A stretch of 64,000 nt of DNA from Clostridia bacterium (GTDB taxonomy: Bacteria; Bacillota; Clostridia; Oscillospirales; CAG-272), in the NCBI GenBank assembly GCA_017453365.1, contig JAFTKH010000017.1:51510-115509 (forward strand), written 5' to 3'. Shown piece after piece: positions 1 through 9,307 of the stretch. Each line of letters begins with the position of its first letter. Positions within the stretch are counted from its first letter, which is position 1. Under the pieces are notes generated by a model. The model ran no database searches, was not told the origin of the DNA, and saw only the letters and a program-made list of their open reading frames with translations. A program made the translations under genes and the position numbers.

Positions 1-268
1 CGCACGGAAGGAGAGGCAAGAAAACCGAGCTTGGCTTTTCGTAGATTTTTTTACTTCGCATTTTTTCTCCTTTCTTTGGATTTATATTTTAATTTCTGCC
101 ATTAATTACATCTAAAGCACGGGGATTGTTTATATCGTCGCTTTTCACCCCGCTAAAGCGGGAGAGTTTCTACAATCCTTCACCGCTTCGCGGAGCGTCT
201 CGCTGCGACTCGGTCACGCTCACGCCGTTTCGCTAGCGCTTCACTACCTTTACACAAGGGAGCCATAT
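1..268. other. Intergenic start of window, no gene seen
   Basis: No convincing coding region is visible here. Positions 1-135 are AT-rich with a weak inverted repeat around GAAAACCGAGCTTGGCTTTTC. Positions 139-266 hold a short hairpin (CCCGCT/AGCGGG) and an interspersed-repeat-like element, listed separately. Confidence 0.5.
172..266. repeat. Interspersed intergenic repeat-like element
   Basis: This non-coding stretch is built of short GC-rich inverted motifs (ACCGCTTCGCGG, GCTAGCGC) and ends in TTTACACAAGGGAGCC. Related tails occur at about 13800 (CACACAGGGGAGCC) and 36516 (TTACACGGGAGCC), both just after gene ends. From memory, similar ACAATCCxTCA...ACACAAGGGAGCC elements are scattered in gut Clostridia genomes. 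The family name is unknown to me and the copies here are partial. Confidence 0.45.
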
Positions 269-382
269 TTACCAGTCGAAGGCGTCGACGAGCGGCATAT
301 CTCCGCCCGAGGTTGTAATTACATCCTTATCATCTGTGTAGGTAAGGATTATTTCGGGAGATTCATAGTTTTTTTTCATCAT
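269..382 (-). CDS. Small 37-residue protein of unknown function
   Basis: The reading frame starts at tandem ATGs (382 or 379) right after a strong AAAAGGAGAA ribosome binding site and ends at TAA 269. The product is short, acidic and not hydrophobic, with an MKKNYESPEIIL start, a central DVITTSGGD and a DAFDW end. The start lies 25 bases downstream of the stop of the large deacetylase on the same strand, so the two are probably co-transcribed. It has no signal peptide. From memory, small Clostridia proteins of the form MKKYExPEI...VITTSG are common and uncharacterised. A role as a modified-peptide precursor is possible, but no maturation gene is adjacent. Confidence 0.6.
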   Translation of the reverse strand: MMKKNYESPEIILTYTDDKDVITTSGGDMPLVDAFDW

Positions 383-407
383 TTTCTCCTTTTATCGGGG
401 CCGGGAA

Positions 408-3400
408 TTAAACATCCCACGGCAGATCCCATTTTCCGTCACTGCCGCTATCGGGCGTAGGCTCCTCCACGTCGGGATTATCGGTGCCGTCATCGGGCTG
501 CTCGATATCGGGGTAGCTCACCGAGTAGTCATACGCGTAGGCGCAGTAGGTATAGAGCGCATCAAGCAGAGGACGGCAGGTCGAGGTGTCCTCCGCTACG
601 TATGAGGAGAGTGTGAAGACGGCTGTTTCAACCGTATCACTACCCTCACTCTGTGCGGAAACCGTAACCTCCTTATTGAAGAGATCCTTCGCCTTTATAT
701 ATCCTATCGCTATGATAGTCTCGCCCTCTTTACCCTCTACGAGGCCGCCCGTTACGTTATAGGTTATTCCCTCTACCGTTACACGTCCCGTATATCCTTC
801 CGCTATATGTAACAGTATCTTTACGTCAGAGGATATCGAGAGGTTAACGGCTCTTACAGCAGAGGTGAGGTTATCTATCGAGCCAGACGCCGCCCTTGTC
901 ACCACACCATCGGTGGAAAAGTCTGTCAGCTCTGTAGGAGCGGTGGCGTTTGCATAGGAGTACGCTTCCTTCACGTAGGCTATTGCCGCCTTACCGAGGA
1001 GCTTCGACTCGTCGGAATACTCACTCGCCATAAGCTTCTCTACGTACGCGAGAACAGAGTAATCAAGAGTAAGTGTTTGAGTGATGCCGTCCGAGAGGAC
1101 TGTTACCTCGAAGGTTACGGCATCCGCCGCCTTATGTGCCGGGAACTCGACTGTGTATTTATCCTTCCCCTCCCATTCGACGGGCGAGAGCTCGATGCCG
1201 TCTGCGGTTATACCGAGGATTACGCTTCTGTCAGCGAAGAAATTAAGATTGAAATTCGCGGAAAGCGTGAGATTTACCTGAAGGGCGCTTCCGACGGACA
1301 ATTTTTTAACGTAGCAGTAATATACAACCCCATCATACATTCCGTCAATATTAAGCGTGCCGCCCTCGTACATAGCATAGTTCGTAAGGTCGGTTATAGG
1401 TGTATCTCCCGAGTACCAAGTGACGTTCGCCGAGTGGTACTGTGCCGCGGTCGCGCCGTGCTCAACAACGTTATACACACCGGACGTGAAGCGCGTATCG
1501 ACGTCGATATTGATATATCTCACGTAGGTCGAGGCAGGGGCTGCGCCCGAATCGATAACCTCTATAAGAGAGTCGAAGTTATCGAGGACGGAGCCGCCCG
1601 TGACGGTTACGGAGTAATTGGTATCGGCTACGTTATTATAAATTTGAGCAATGAGGATGCTCTTAAGAGCTGTGCCGTCGAGGATAAGCTTCTTTTCCTC
1701 ACTTCCCGAAGCGGCTAAGAAGCCGTCCTGTGCGGATATGTAACCGCTGTTCTTACTCATTACGGTACAGTTAGTCAGGGATACCGTCCTAGCACTTCCG
1801 TTATTGAAGAGGTGCTTATTCACCGTTATATCAATGTTTTCAAAATAGACGTTGCTACCCGGGCGAGCCAAAATCGCCGAATAGGTGTTATCCGTCATAA
1901 CGAGCGTTCCCCTGCCCGAAGAGCTTATGAAGCGAACATCACGCTCGGGAAGCCAAGAGGCTCCGAGGTTACCCGCGTAGGTGCTGTTATCACCCTTTCC
2001 TATAGTTATCTGACCGCCTACGGTCGTTGCGGTATAGCCGTTAAGGTCGAAGGTAACGTCGTAGTCGTAGAAGGTATTAAGCGTTCCTACGGTAATATCC
2101 GAATAGAGCTTTACTGTCGAGCCGTTCTCGGTGACGAGGACGTAGTCACTGCCCGAGTTGCCCTCGAGATAAGGGGTCTCCCAAGCGGTAAGTATTACGC
2201 TCTCGCCGCCTGCTCTCCACTCTATTATCCTATAGGAAGAAATATCGCCGATAAGAGAATAAGAATCTACGCCTTCCTTCTTATAGTAAAAGTCGGTGTA
2301 TTTAACAGATGCATCTGCCGAAACCACAGCGATATTGCAGCTGCTATCCTCGCCATTTGCATTTATAGCAGTGCCTGTGGACGTTGCCGAATCTGCATTT
2401 AGAACGTAGGTGAAATCGGGAATCGCACCCTCGGTGAAGGTCACACCCTCCTCGAAGAAGAGCTCAACCGGCACGCTATCTGCCAGGGTATTCGAACGGG
2501 CGAGGTAGTAGTTACCGTTTCCGCTGACGGTACAATCCTTATCAAAATACACGGTACCGCCGTCACCGTCACCTCTTACCCAGAAGAGGGGTGCTGTACG
2601 GTTGTCGGCAACGGTAATATCGGTGCCTATAAATTCGAGTCTGCCCGCGGGAGATTTAACCCAGCATGCGGCGGCAGAGTTAAGCGTTATCTTACAGTCG
2701 GTGTAGCTGATAAGCGCTGCGCCGCCGTCGTAGATCATCTGGTACCAGCCGCTCGCGGTTACGTTGATTGCTACACTGTCGAAGATAAGCTCGGTATCGG
2801 GGCGAGGAGATATCTGACCGCCCGTTATGTTGAAATATCCGTTTTTGACGGTAAGGGAGGCTTCGGGATACGAAGCGGACACGCCGCCTATCGATAACCC
2901 TGACGCAGAATTAATGACGTGCTGATTAAGGTTGATAACCAGCTTCTGCGTATTACCTACTATTACCTCCGTCGCAATATTAAGGTCTGACCACAGGTGC
3001 ACGTAGCCGGGAATGACACCCTCGGTGTAATAAGTCGTGCCGTCGCCCGCGGTCGCGATAATCGCGGTATCGAGGTCGGTCGAGGTCGAGAAATAGATGG
3101 GGTTCTCCCCTGCCATAAAGTCCGCTTCGCTCATCCACACGCCGTAGGTTATTCCGTCGTAGGCGGAGTCGTCGGGAGACCAGACTATGCTCTCCATACG
3201 CATTATTGTCGAGAGGCCGTCCTCGCCGAGCTTAAGTCCCCATTCGCCGTCAGCGATATAGGTACCGGCCTGCACCTTTCCGGCGAATTCACTCCCAGAG
3301 AACAGGTCACTCGCTGCGGTGGTTACCGTATTATCGTAAATGCAGGTGCCCGAGAGAGTCATAATAGTATCAGCGGTCGGAAGAGTGTAGCTTATCCCGT

Positions 3401-5672
3401 CGTCCTCGGGGACTATGACCGCAACCTCGAGGGGGCCGCCCTCGGTATTCGCATACGCGGTTACCGTCGAGACCCCAATAGCGGTTTCGCTAGTTATGTC
3501 TGCACCTGTTTTATTGTAATAGGTATAGGTGTATGGCATATTGTAGTCGGGCTTCGCCGCCTCGGAAATTCTGCATCCGAGCTCGAAATAAAGCCCCTGC
3601 GTCTTATAGAAGCCGCGATAGGTATTGTTTACAGCCGCGCCGTCGGTCAGGGAGACCCAATTATTGCTCGCTCTGTCAACCGACGAATCTCTATCGAAGA
3701 GTATCTTCACATTAGTATATCCGTAATAGCTGGTTGAGATATTAAACAGAGGTTTACCGGGAATACCCTCACAGACGAGGTCGGAGTTCTTGAATATAAG
3801 ATAGCTCTGATAGGGGGACGCTATGTTATGGCCTATAGCGAAGCTTGCATCTCCCTTAATCTTAACTATACTGTCCTTAAACATAAGGAGCTCACAGCCG
3901 TTATCCTGGATGACATTCGAGGTCCAGCTGCACGTGTAGTCCCTCGCGTCGTATATGACGTTCTCAAAGATAACGGTTGTATCCTGACGTAAATATACGG
4001 GGTCTGCCGTATGGTAAACCGTTCCGTTCTTTACGGTAAAGTACGCCTTCGCATGCGCACCGGAGCTTGAAATGTTCCATGAACTTGAGCAGCTCCAGGT
4101 GTAACCCGCGAGGTTAACAGTAAGTCTTTTATCACCTACGTCAACGCGCCCTGCCGTGCTGTTGCTCACATCCGAATAGAAATGAACGTATCCGACCGTA
4201 GCCGCGCCCGAGCCTATATTGCTCGCATCTGTGTATGCGGCGTAGTGCTCGGTGCCCTCTGCCGCCGCGTCAGCTGTATACCATGCTATGGGCTCTGCAC
4301 CTGCGAGGAATGCGTCCTCGTCGGTCCAGGTTGCAAAGGTTACGTTATAGCCTGTATCGCCTGCGAGGTCTGCCGCGGTTTTCGCGTTCGGTGCAGACGT
4401 CGTCTGGTCGTACGAGCCGGGGATGAAATCGGGTCTTTCCGCGTCGGTGGTAACATCTGTTATTTCTATCTCACCGCTATTAGGTACAACGTCGATATAC
4501 GCGTAGCTCACAGACCCGTCGTTTACACACTTCGCGGTCTTGGTTTCACCGTTTAAGGTATAGCTTACGCGCACCCAATCTGCGGGAAGCTCAAGCTTTA
4601 CTGTGAGGGGATAATCGAAGACGTCGGCAGGAAGAGAAAGTCCGTCCGAGGTCTCGGACGCCATTTCTACGGAAACGTAATATTTGCCGCCAAGAGAATA
4701 GGCACTGACGGTGGAGTTCTGGCGCTCGCGGACATATTTTGTCGCGGTGGAGAAATTAGCTACCCAGAGGTTACCTGAATTTTGGTATTTCTGCATAGCG
4801 GAGAAAATATATCTCGCCTGCGTTTCGTTCATATCGGTTGTATTTATCTCCTCGCCATCCTTCGTTACACCGTGGCATACGGAGATGAACCAACCGTTGT
4901 TATTTATACACTGCTCCAGATATTTAACGATGTTTTCGGGGCTACCGCTCTCTGCGTAAACATCTGAAAAAGGCTGCATTCTCGTCATATATGGCTCAAA
5001 CCATCCGCCGTAACCGACACCGGAGTCAGGCGAGAGCGACTGCATCTTCCCCGAATAAGCCGAGTTCGTAGTGACGGAGGCATCTCCGCCCGAGGTAGCA
5101 TAGAAATAGTCGTTAACTATTTCGTGCTGTGTACCGCCGTAGTTCGAATACGGAACAGCATAGGTCAAGCAATCGTATTCCGGAAACCACTGCTCCAGAT
5201 ATAGCTTCGAGTCACCTATTTCTGAATGTCTTTCCTCATCGGTCGAAAGCTCGGTATGGATATTCTTATGCCACATCGAATGGCTCTGAGGCTCGAGGTA
5301 GCCTTCTGCAAAGACTGCTCTCCATTCATCAATACTCTTTCTGCTCGTGCCGACAAGACTGTTATCTACGTCTATGTACGTCAACATAATCGAGGCTTCG
5401 AGTCCGTACTCTGCCAGAAGCTGATTCAGAAACAGAGCCGTATCGTATATACCGTCATCGAAGGTCATGGTAGCTATTGCATCAGCACCGCCCTTCGCAA
5501 GTGTAAGTTCTGCATTAGCGTCGATTTTTACCGTATCAGCACTTTCACTGTCCGCCGAAAGCGGAAAGCTGAACGATGGCAAAAGCATTGTTAAAAGCAT
5601 AATCAGTGAAAACCCTCCCAAAAAAATCCTACGCATGACAGACGACTTTTTGGAAAGCTTAAATTCTCTCAT
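408..5672 (-). CDS. Secreted polysaccharide deacetylase with giant repeat region
   Basis: This is a protein of about 1754 residues, started at ATG 5672 because AAGGAGG lies nine bases upstream. The TTG at 5693 would overlap that ribosome binding site. Residues 1-42 form a signal peptide (basic start, hydrophobic core, SFPLSADS). Residues about 58-310 are a NodB-type deacetylase domain: TFDDG supplies the catalytic and first metal Asp, HSMWH is the HxxxH metal motif, and AVPYSNY and ISVCHG match later motifs. Such enzymes remove acetyl groups from cell-wall or plant polysaccharides. The remaining 1400 residues are beta-rich. Blocks of the form TWTDEDAFLAGAEPIAWYT/VWMSEADFMAGENPIYFST recur, with pectin-lyase-like short strands. 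A TLSANFNLNFFADRS-type domain sits near the end. There is no LPXTG motif or terminal membrane helix, so anchoring is unclear. It is divergent from the DeoR-type gene. Confidence 0.8.
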   Translation of the reverse strand: MREFKLSKKSSVMRRIFLGGFSLIMLLTMLLPSFSFPLSADSESADTVKIDANAELTLAKGGADAIATMTFDDGIYDTALFLNQLLAEYGLEASIMLTYIDVDNSLVGTSRKSIDEWRAVFAEGYLEPQSHSMWHKNIHTELSTDEERHSEIGDSKLYLEQWFPEYDCLTYAVPYSNYGGTQHEIVNDYFYATSGGDASVTTNSAYSGKMQSLSPDSGVGYGGWFEPYMTRMQPFSDVYAESGSPENIVKYLEQCINNNGWFISVCHGVTKDGEEINTTDMNETQARYIFSAMQKYQNSGNLWVANFSTATKYVRERQNSTVSAYSLGGKYYVSVEMASETSDGLSLPADVFDYPLTVKLELPADWVRVSYTLNGETKTAKCVNDGSVSYAYIDVVPNSGEIEITDVTTDAERPDFIPGSYDQTTSAPNAKTAADLAGDTGYNVTFATWTDEDAFLAGAEPIAWYTADAAAEGTEHYAAYTDASNIGSGAATVGYVHFYSDVSNSTAGRVDVGDKRLTVNLAGYTWSCSSSWNISSSGAHAKAYFTVKNGTVYHTADPVYLRQDTTVIFENVIYDARDYTCSWTSNVIQDNGCELLMFKDSIVKIKGDASFAIGHNIASPYQSYLIFKNSDLVCEGIPGKPLFNISTSYYGYTNVKILFDRDSSVDRASNNWVSLTDGAAVNNTYRGFYKTQGLYFELGCRISEAAKPDYNMPYTYTYYNKTGADITSETAIGVSTVTAYANTEGGPLEVAVIVPEDDGISYTLPTADTIMTLSGTCIYDNTVTTAASDLFSGSEFAGKVQAGTYIADGEWGLKLGEDGLSTIMRMESIVWSPDDSAYDGITYGVWMSEADFMAGENPIYFSTSTDLDTAIIATAGDGTTYYTEGVIPGYVHLWSDLNIATEVIVGNTQKLVINLNQHVINSASGLSIGGVSASYPEASLTVKNGYFNITGGQISPRPDTELIFDSVAINVTASGWYQMIYDGGAALISYTDCKITLNSAAACWVKSPAGRLEFIGTDITVADNRTAPLFWVRGDGDGGTVYFDKDCTVSGNGNYYLARSNTLADSVPVELFFEEGVTFTEGAIPDFTYVLNADSATSTGTAINANGEDSSCNIAVVSADASVKYTDFYYKKEGVDSYSLIGDISSYRIIEWRAGGESVILTAWETPYLEGNSGSDYVLVTENGSTVKLYSDITVGTLNTFYDYDVTFDLNGYTATTVGGQITIGKGDNSTYAGNLGASWLPERDVRFISSSGRGTLVMTDNTYSAILARPGSNVYFENIDITVNKHLFNNGSARTVSLTNCTVMSKNSGYISAQDGFLAASGSEEKKLILDGTALKSILIAQIYNNVADTNYSVTVTGGSVLDNFDSLIEVIDSGAAPASTYVRYINIDVDTRFTSGVYNVVEHGATAAQYHSANVTWYSGDTPITDLTNYAMYEGGTLNIDGMYDGVVYYCYVKKLSVGSALQVNLTLSANFNLNFFADRSVILGITADGIELSPVEWEGKDKYTVEFPAHKAADAVTFEVTVLSDGITQTLTLDYSVLAYVEKLMASEYSDESKLLGKAAIAYVKEAYSYANATAPTELTDFSTDGVVTRAASGSIDNLTSAVRAVNLSISSDVKILLHIAEGYTGRVTVEGITYNVTGGLVEGKEGETIIAIGYIKAKDLFNKEVTVSAQSEGSDTVETAVFTLSSYVAEDTSTCRPLLDALYTYCAYAYDYSVSYPDIEQPDDGTDNPDVEEPTPDSGSDGKWDLPWDV

Positions 5673-5762
5673 TGCATTCTTCCTCCTTGACAAAATCTTT
5701 GCAACTTAAAGATATCATAAAATTTTTACACAATCAATGGCTATTTGTGGTTCATTTGGCAT

Positions 5763-5858
5763 TTTGTTGGTTTTTTAATCAAAAAAACAACAAAAGGTAA
5801 TATTTTCTCTCTTTTCAACAAAACTTTTTTCAAATTTGTGTTTTTTAATAGAAAAAAC
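5763..5858. promoter_or_regulatory. Two look-alike AT-rich palindromes, possible operators
   Basis: In the divergent intergenic region, 5763-5796 is a near-perfect inverted repeat of about 15-base arms around AATC. Its core GTTTTTTAATCAAAAAAAC spans 5770-5788. A second core, GTTTTTTAATAGAAAAAAC, lies at 5840-5858, 70 bases away. Their matching layout between the deacetylase gene and a DeoR-family gene suggests binding sites for that regulator. This is inference only; AT-rich DNA makes such repeats by chance more often than GC-rich DNA does. Confidence 0.4.
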
Positions 5859-5970
5859 AAGTCAATTCGGTGTCATTTCTGTGTTTTTCCCTGTTTTTTG
5901 TGTTTTTTTGTATTGACTTTTTGTATAAAATGTGTTTAAATATTGATAGACCGCAAAGGAGAAAAGGTGT

Positions 5971-6780
5971 ATGAGCGCTAAAAAGCAGCAAAGACAAAAT
6001 TACATTATGCAGGTTGCCAACGAGCTTGGCTACGTTTCGAAGGAAAAAGTAGCGGAAGAATTAGAAACCTCCGTGGAAACAATAAGGAGAGATATAAACG
6101 AGCTTTGCGAGAAAAAGCTTCTTCAAAGAGCGCTTGGCGGTGCACAGCCGTACAAGACCACGGTAAGGCACGACGCCCTTTACATTAACCGTGTCCACCA
6201 AAACAAAAACGAGCGTTTATCGATTGGAGAGGCAGCCTCCGGTCTTATACGTGACGGAATGATAATTGCTTTTGACAGCGGAACGTCAATTCAGTCCTTA
6301 GCATCGTCAGTAGCTAACGTTCACAACGTAACTCTGGTCACGGATTCTCTGCCGACGGCAATTATTCTTTATAACAAAATCGAAACAGGTCAGATAAGCG
6401 GACGTGTCATAGTTATCGGCGGTGAAATGAACCATGACAGATGTACGGCAGGAGCTATGGCTGACGACGAGATTGACAGATACCATTTCGACCTTGCTTT
6501 TATATCCTGCACCTCCCTTTCATTACAGTGCGTTTCATCCTTCAACCTCGACCTTTGCCATTTTTCGCGGCACATTATGAAAAATTCTATTGAAAACGTT
6601 CTTATCGCAGAAAGTGAAAAGGTAGACACAAACTCGCTTTACGGCTTTGCAAATCTTTCGGATTTCAGGCGAATTATTGTTGATGACCGACACCCCATTC
6701 CCCGCCCTATCTTGGATTATTTAGCAAAATGCGGCACAGAGCTCACTGTAGCAAAGCTCGGTAAGTACGAGAAAACCTAA
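5971..6780 (+). CDS. DeoR-family transcriptional regulator
   Basis: The protein has 269 residues, close to the family norm of 250-260. Residues 8-57 are a DeoR helix-turn-helix (VSKEKVAEELETSVETIRRDINEL). Residues about 75-235 form the sugar-phosphate-sensing DeoRC domain (GMIIAFDSGTSIQSLA, VIGGEMNHD). These proteins repress sugar-use genes until a phosphorylated sugar binds. AAAGGAG lies upstream of ATG 5971. The gene is divergent from the giant deacetylase, which it may control together with itself. The middle of the effector domain (SCTSLSLQCVSSFNLD) departs from the usual GIDxxxG pattern, so the ligand may be unusual. Confidence 0.85.
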   Translation: MSAKKQQRQNYIMQVANELGYVSKEKVAEELETSVETIRRDINELCEKKLLQRALGGAQPYKTTVRHDALYINRVHQNKNERLSIGEAASGLIRDGMIIAFDSGTSIQSLASSVANVHNVTLVTDSLPTAIILYNKIETGQISGRVIVIGGEMNHDRCTAGAMADDEIDRYHFDLAFISCTSLSLQCVSSFNLDLCHFSRHIMKNSIENVLIAESEKVDTNSLYGFANLSDFRRIIVDDRHPIPRPILDYLAKCGTELTVAKLGKYEKT

Positions 6781-6840
6781 TGTGCCAATCGGTATCTCAA
6801 CAAAAAAATCGTTTTTCAAAAAGAAAATTCGAAAAACATC

Positions 6841-6869
6841 TTGAAATCCTGCGAAAAGTATGATATACT
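6841..6869 (+). promoter_or_regulatory. Promoter of tRNA-Ser
   Basis: TTGAAA (6841-6846), a 17-base spacer and TATACT (6864-6869) form a good sigma-A-type promoter. The mature tRNA begins about 67 bases downstream of the -10. A short hairpin (ACCTCG/CGAGGT) lies in the leader. Confidence 0.65.
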
Positions 6870-6936
6870 AGACCTCGGTCGTTCAAGGACGAGGTTTAGA
6901 GCGAAAATACGTAACAGTATTGCGTAAACTCAATAT

Positions 6937-7027
6937 GCAGAGGTATCGAAGCGGTCATAACGGGGCTGACTCGAAATCAGTTTGTGGATAACACCACACG
7001 AGGGTTCGAATCCCTCCCTCTGCGCCA
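6937..7027 (+). tRNA. tRNA-Ser (CGA)
   Basis: The cloverleaf reads directly. The acceptor GCAGAGG pairs with CCTCTGC, the anticodon stem GCTGA/TCAGT closes loop CTCGAAA with anticodon CGA, the long variable arm TGTGG-ATAACA-CCACA is typical of serine tRNAs, and the T arm is GAGGG-TTCGAAT-CCCTC. Discriminator G 7024 is followed by an encoded CCA (7025-7027). It reads UCG codons, which are frequent in the neighbouring genes. Confidence 0.93.
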
Positions 7028-7068
7028 AAAAATAAGGACATCCCTTGCGGGTGTCCTTATTTTTTGTC
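7028..7068 (+). terminator. Terminator after tRNA-Ser
   Basis: AATAAGGACATCCC and GGGTGTCCTTATT pair around TTGC and run into a T tract, giving a rho-independent terminator directly behind the tRNA. Confidence 0.85.
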
Positions 7069-7226
7069 ACAGGGAGCGGATTCTCACCCGGCGACGGAGT
7101 CGCAGGGTGCGCATACGCCGCGTAAAGCGCGTCGAGCTTGCTCGTAAGCGGCAAGCGAGCGTATCTTCGTCAACGACGAATACCCCTCTCAGCCCCTCCC
7201 GGAGTGTTCCTGTTTTTACCTTTTCA

Positions 7227-9194
7227 TTATTTAATTATCTCAACGCCCGTGATATTGTAGAGCGGAGAAAGACTGCCGCGCGTGGAGAGAGTTACGGTGT
7301 GCACGGTATAGGTGGCATTATACGTTTCGTCACTGTCGGAGACGAGAGTGCACGAAGTGTTCCCGTCGACGCTGCCGTAGGCATGCAGTGTGATGTTAAA
7401 GCAGGTATTGCGGTCGATATAGTTGACAGGTGACGCGACCGGAAGAAGAGTTCCACCTCTAACGAAAACGGGGATATGGGTGACTGTGACGTGATGCGTG
7501 CCGCCCTCGTATTTTTGGCCGGTGAAGAAATCGTACCACTCGCCGCTCGGGAGCCATACGTCGCGCTCCGACGTGCCCGAAATTATAGGGGCGACTATCA
7601 TAGAATCGCCGAAGAGGTACTCATTCTCGCAGGTCAGTGACTCCGGCTCTTCAGAAAAATCGCAGACAAGAGCGCGCACAGGCGGCTTACCCATCGTATG
7701 ATACTCGTAAAAGGCCGAGAAGAGGTATGGCACGAGGGACATACGTGTGCGGAGCAGCTCTCTTACCTCATCTGTGCACCCGTGCTTTTTCCAAGGGAGC
7801 TCGCGGAGGTAACAGGCGTTTATCAGCGTCTCTGCGCTGAAGACGGCGGTCTCGATACGGCGGAGCATATCCTCACGGTTCTCCGCGTGACGCACCTCTG
7901 GCGCCCAGAGAAGTCCCGAGAAGCCCGAATTCACAACACCCAAAACGAAATCCTTATGGTTATAGAGGTCGGAATACAGGACGTACGGATAGGACGCGGC
8001 AAGAGAGCCAAGATTTCTTATCTGACCGAAGGTGCGTCGGGGGCCGAGAGAGGCGGTTACTGCCTGCGAATAAAGAGTGCCGAAGAGGGCGTGATACTGC
8101 TCGCCGTCAGCACCCGAGGGAAAGCTCGTATGGTCTGGGAAGCTCCAGCCTCCCGTATAATCTCCGCTATCACATTCGTCAAGCTTAAAGCTCGAGATGC
8201 CCATATCTACGAAATTCGTCTTATGGTAGTCGGCGAGCGTCTTCCTCGCGCTCTCGAGCGCGTAGTCCGGAACGAGTCCGTTCCAGACTAGATAATTACC
8301 GCTCTTGTTCAGCATTTCACTAAAGAGGGGGGACGAGGGGTGGATGAAGCTCTGCTCCCAGAGGTTGACTCGGAAGCCATCTTTACGCAGCTTATCTACC
8401 ATACCCTCGGGGTCGGGAAACTTCTCGGTATTCCAGACGAAGGATGAGGAATACGTACGCGTCTGCCAGCTCGGCTCGAGACCGAGGACGTCGCAGGGGA
8501 TATCACTCATACGAAGCTCACGCGCTATCGCGAGCACCTCGCTCTCGGAAAAGCGCATATCTGCGCGGTAGCAGCAGCCAAGCCCCCACATAGGCGGCAT
8601 ACAGCCGCCACCCGATAGCATATTGTACTGCGAGACGACGGAGAGGATATTCTCGCCCGTTATGTAATAGACGTCGACGCCCGAGGCTGTCGGGATATCG
8701 ACGGTGACGACGTTATTCTCTCCCCCTTCCCTGACGGCGTAGAGGGCGTCGACGAAGGTCGAGCCGTCTGCATTAGCAATATCGGGGACGCTGCCGCCGC
8801 TTATATTTACTTCGCCTGCTGTGGGTCGGAGCTCCCTGCCGCAGTAGAAGGTGGCGTACCTCGCCGTATCAACGTAGATACCGAAGCCCGCGTTAGTTAC
8901 GAAGAACGGGACGGGTGCGTGAGTGTCGCCCGTATCCTTAATGGGGTCGGAGTTAGGACGGATATATTTTTTCGTCCCCTTATGATTAAATCTCTTCAGC
9001 TGCAGGCCGAAGCCGTAAATTTCGATACTCGGGTCGACAGGGAGCGAGAGCTCAGAGCCGCGTCGCGTGCTCTTAAAGCTGAATTTATCTCCAAACAAAG
9101 CAGTCCCGTCGTAAACCTCGCACAGCGGATGCGGGGCAAATTTCGACGGGACTGTCTCCTCGGGTGTTCCGAAGCTAATCTTATATACGCTCAT
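7227..9194 (-). CDS. Glycoside hydrolase family 31 enzyme
   Basis: GH31 enzymes cleave alpha-linked sugars (alpha-glucosidase, alpha-xylosidase and relatives). The 655-residue protein has the N-terminal GH31 beta-sandwich (IEIYGFGLQLKRFNHKG) followed by the barrel. FKLDECDSGDY holds the expected nucleophile Asp (about residue 339), and WSFPDHTSFPSGADGEQ lies where the acid-base region is expected. Start ATG 9194 has GGAAGGTG eight bases upstream; an in-frame ATG at 9218 also has AAGGA, so the start is uncertain. No signal peptide is visible, so it probably acts in the cytoplasm on imported oligosaccharides. It is last in the AraC-GH28-GH31 operon. Confidence 0.85.
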   Translation of the reverse strand: MSVYKISFGTPEETVPSKFAPHPLCEVYDGTALFGDKFSFKSTRRGSELSLPVDPSIEIYGFGLQLKRFNHKGTKKYIRPNSDPIKDTGDTHAPVPFFVTNAGFGIYVDTARYATFYCGRELRPTAGEVNISGGSVPDIANADGSTFVDALYAVREGGENNVVTVDIPTASGVDVYYITGENILSVVSQYNMLSGGGCMPPMWGLGCCYRADMRFSESEVLAIARELRMSDIPCDVLGLEPSWQTRTYSSSFVWNTEKFPDPEGMVDKLRKDGFRVNLWEQSFIHPSSPLFSEMLNKSGNYLVWNGLVPDYALESARKTLADYHKTNFVDMGISSFKLDECDSGDYTGGWSFPDHTSFPSGADGEQYHALFGTLYSQAVTASLGPRRTFGQIRNLGSLAASYPYVLYSDLYNHKDFVLGVVNSGFSGLLWAPEVRHAENREDMLRRIETAVFSAETLINACYLRELPWKKHGCTDEVRELLRTRMSLVPYLFSAFYEYHTMGKPPVRALVCDFSEEPESLTCENEYLFGDSMIVAPIISGTSERDVWLPSGEWYDFFTGQKYEGGTHHVTVTHIPVFVRGGTLLPVASPVNYIDRNTCFNITLHAYGSVDGNTSCTLVSDSDETYNATYTVHTVTLSTRGSLSPLYNITGVEIIK

Positions 9195-9307
9195 TTTCTT
9201 CACCTTCCGTAGGGTCATATTTTCCTTATGCTTATTGTATCACACGCACTCTTTACAAGTAAATTGACAAAGCTACGGAAAATATGGACAATCCTATCAG
9301 AGGTACT

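Noticed and set aside
5971-6780. Regulator of a phage or plasmid
   Set aside because: The protein is an ordinary DeoR-type sugar regulator and no mobile-element gene is nearby.
6930-7154. Minus-strand 74-codon frame over the tRNA (QREGFEPS)
   Set aside because: This translation is the well-known antisense of tRNA T-arm sequence plus terminator; no real gene.
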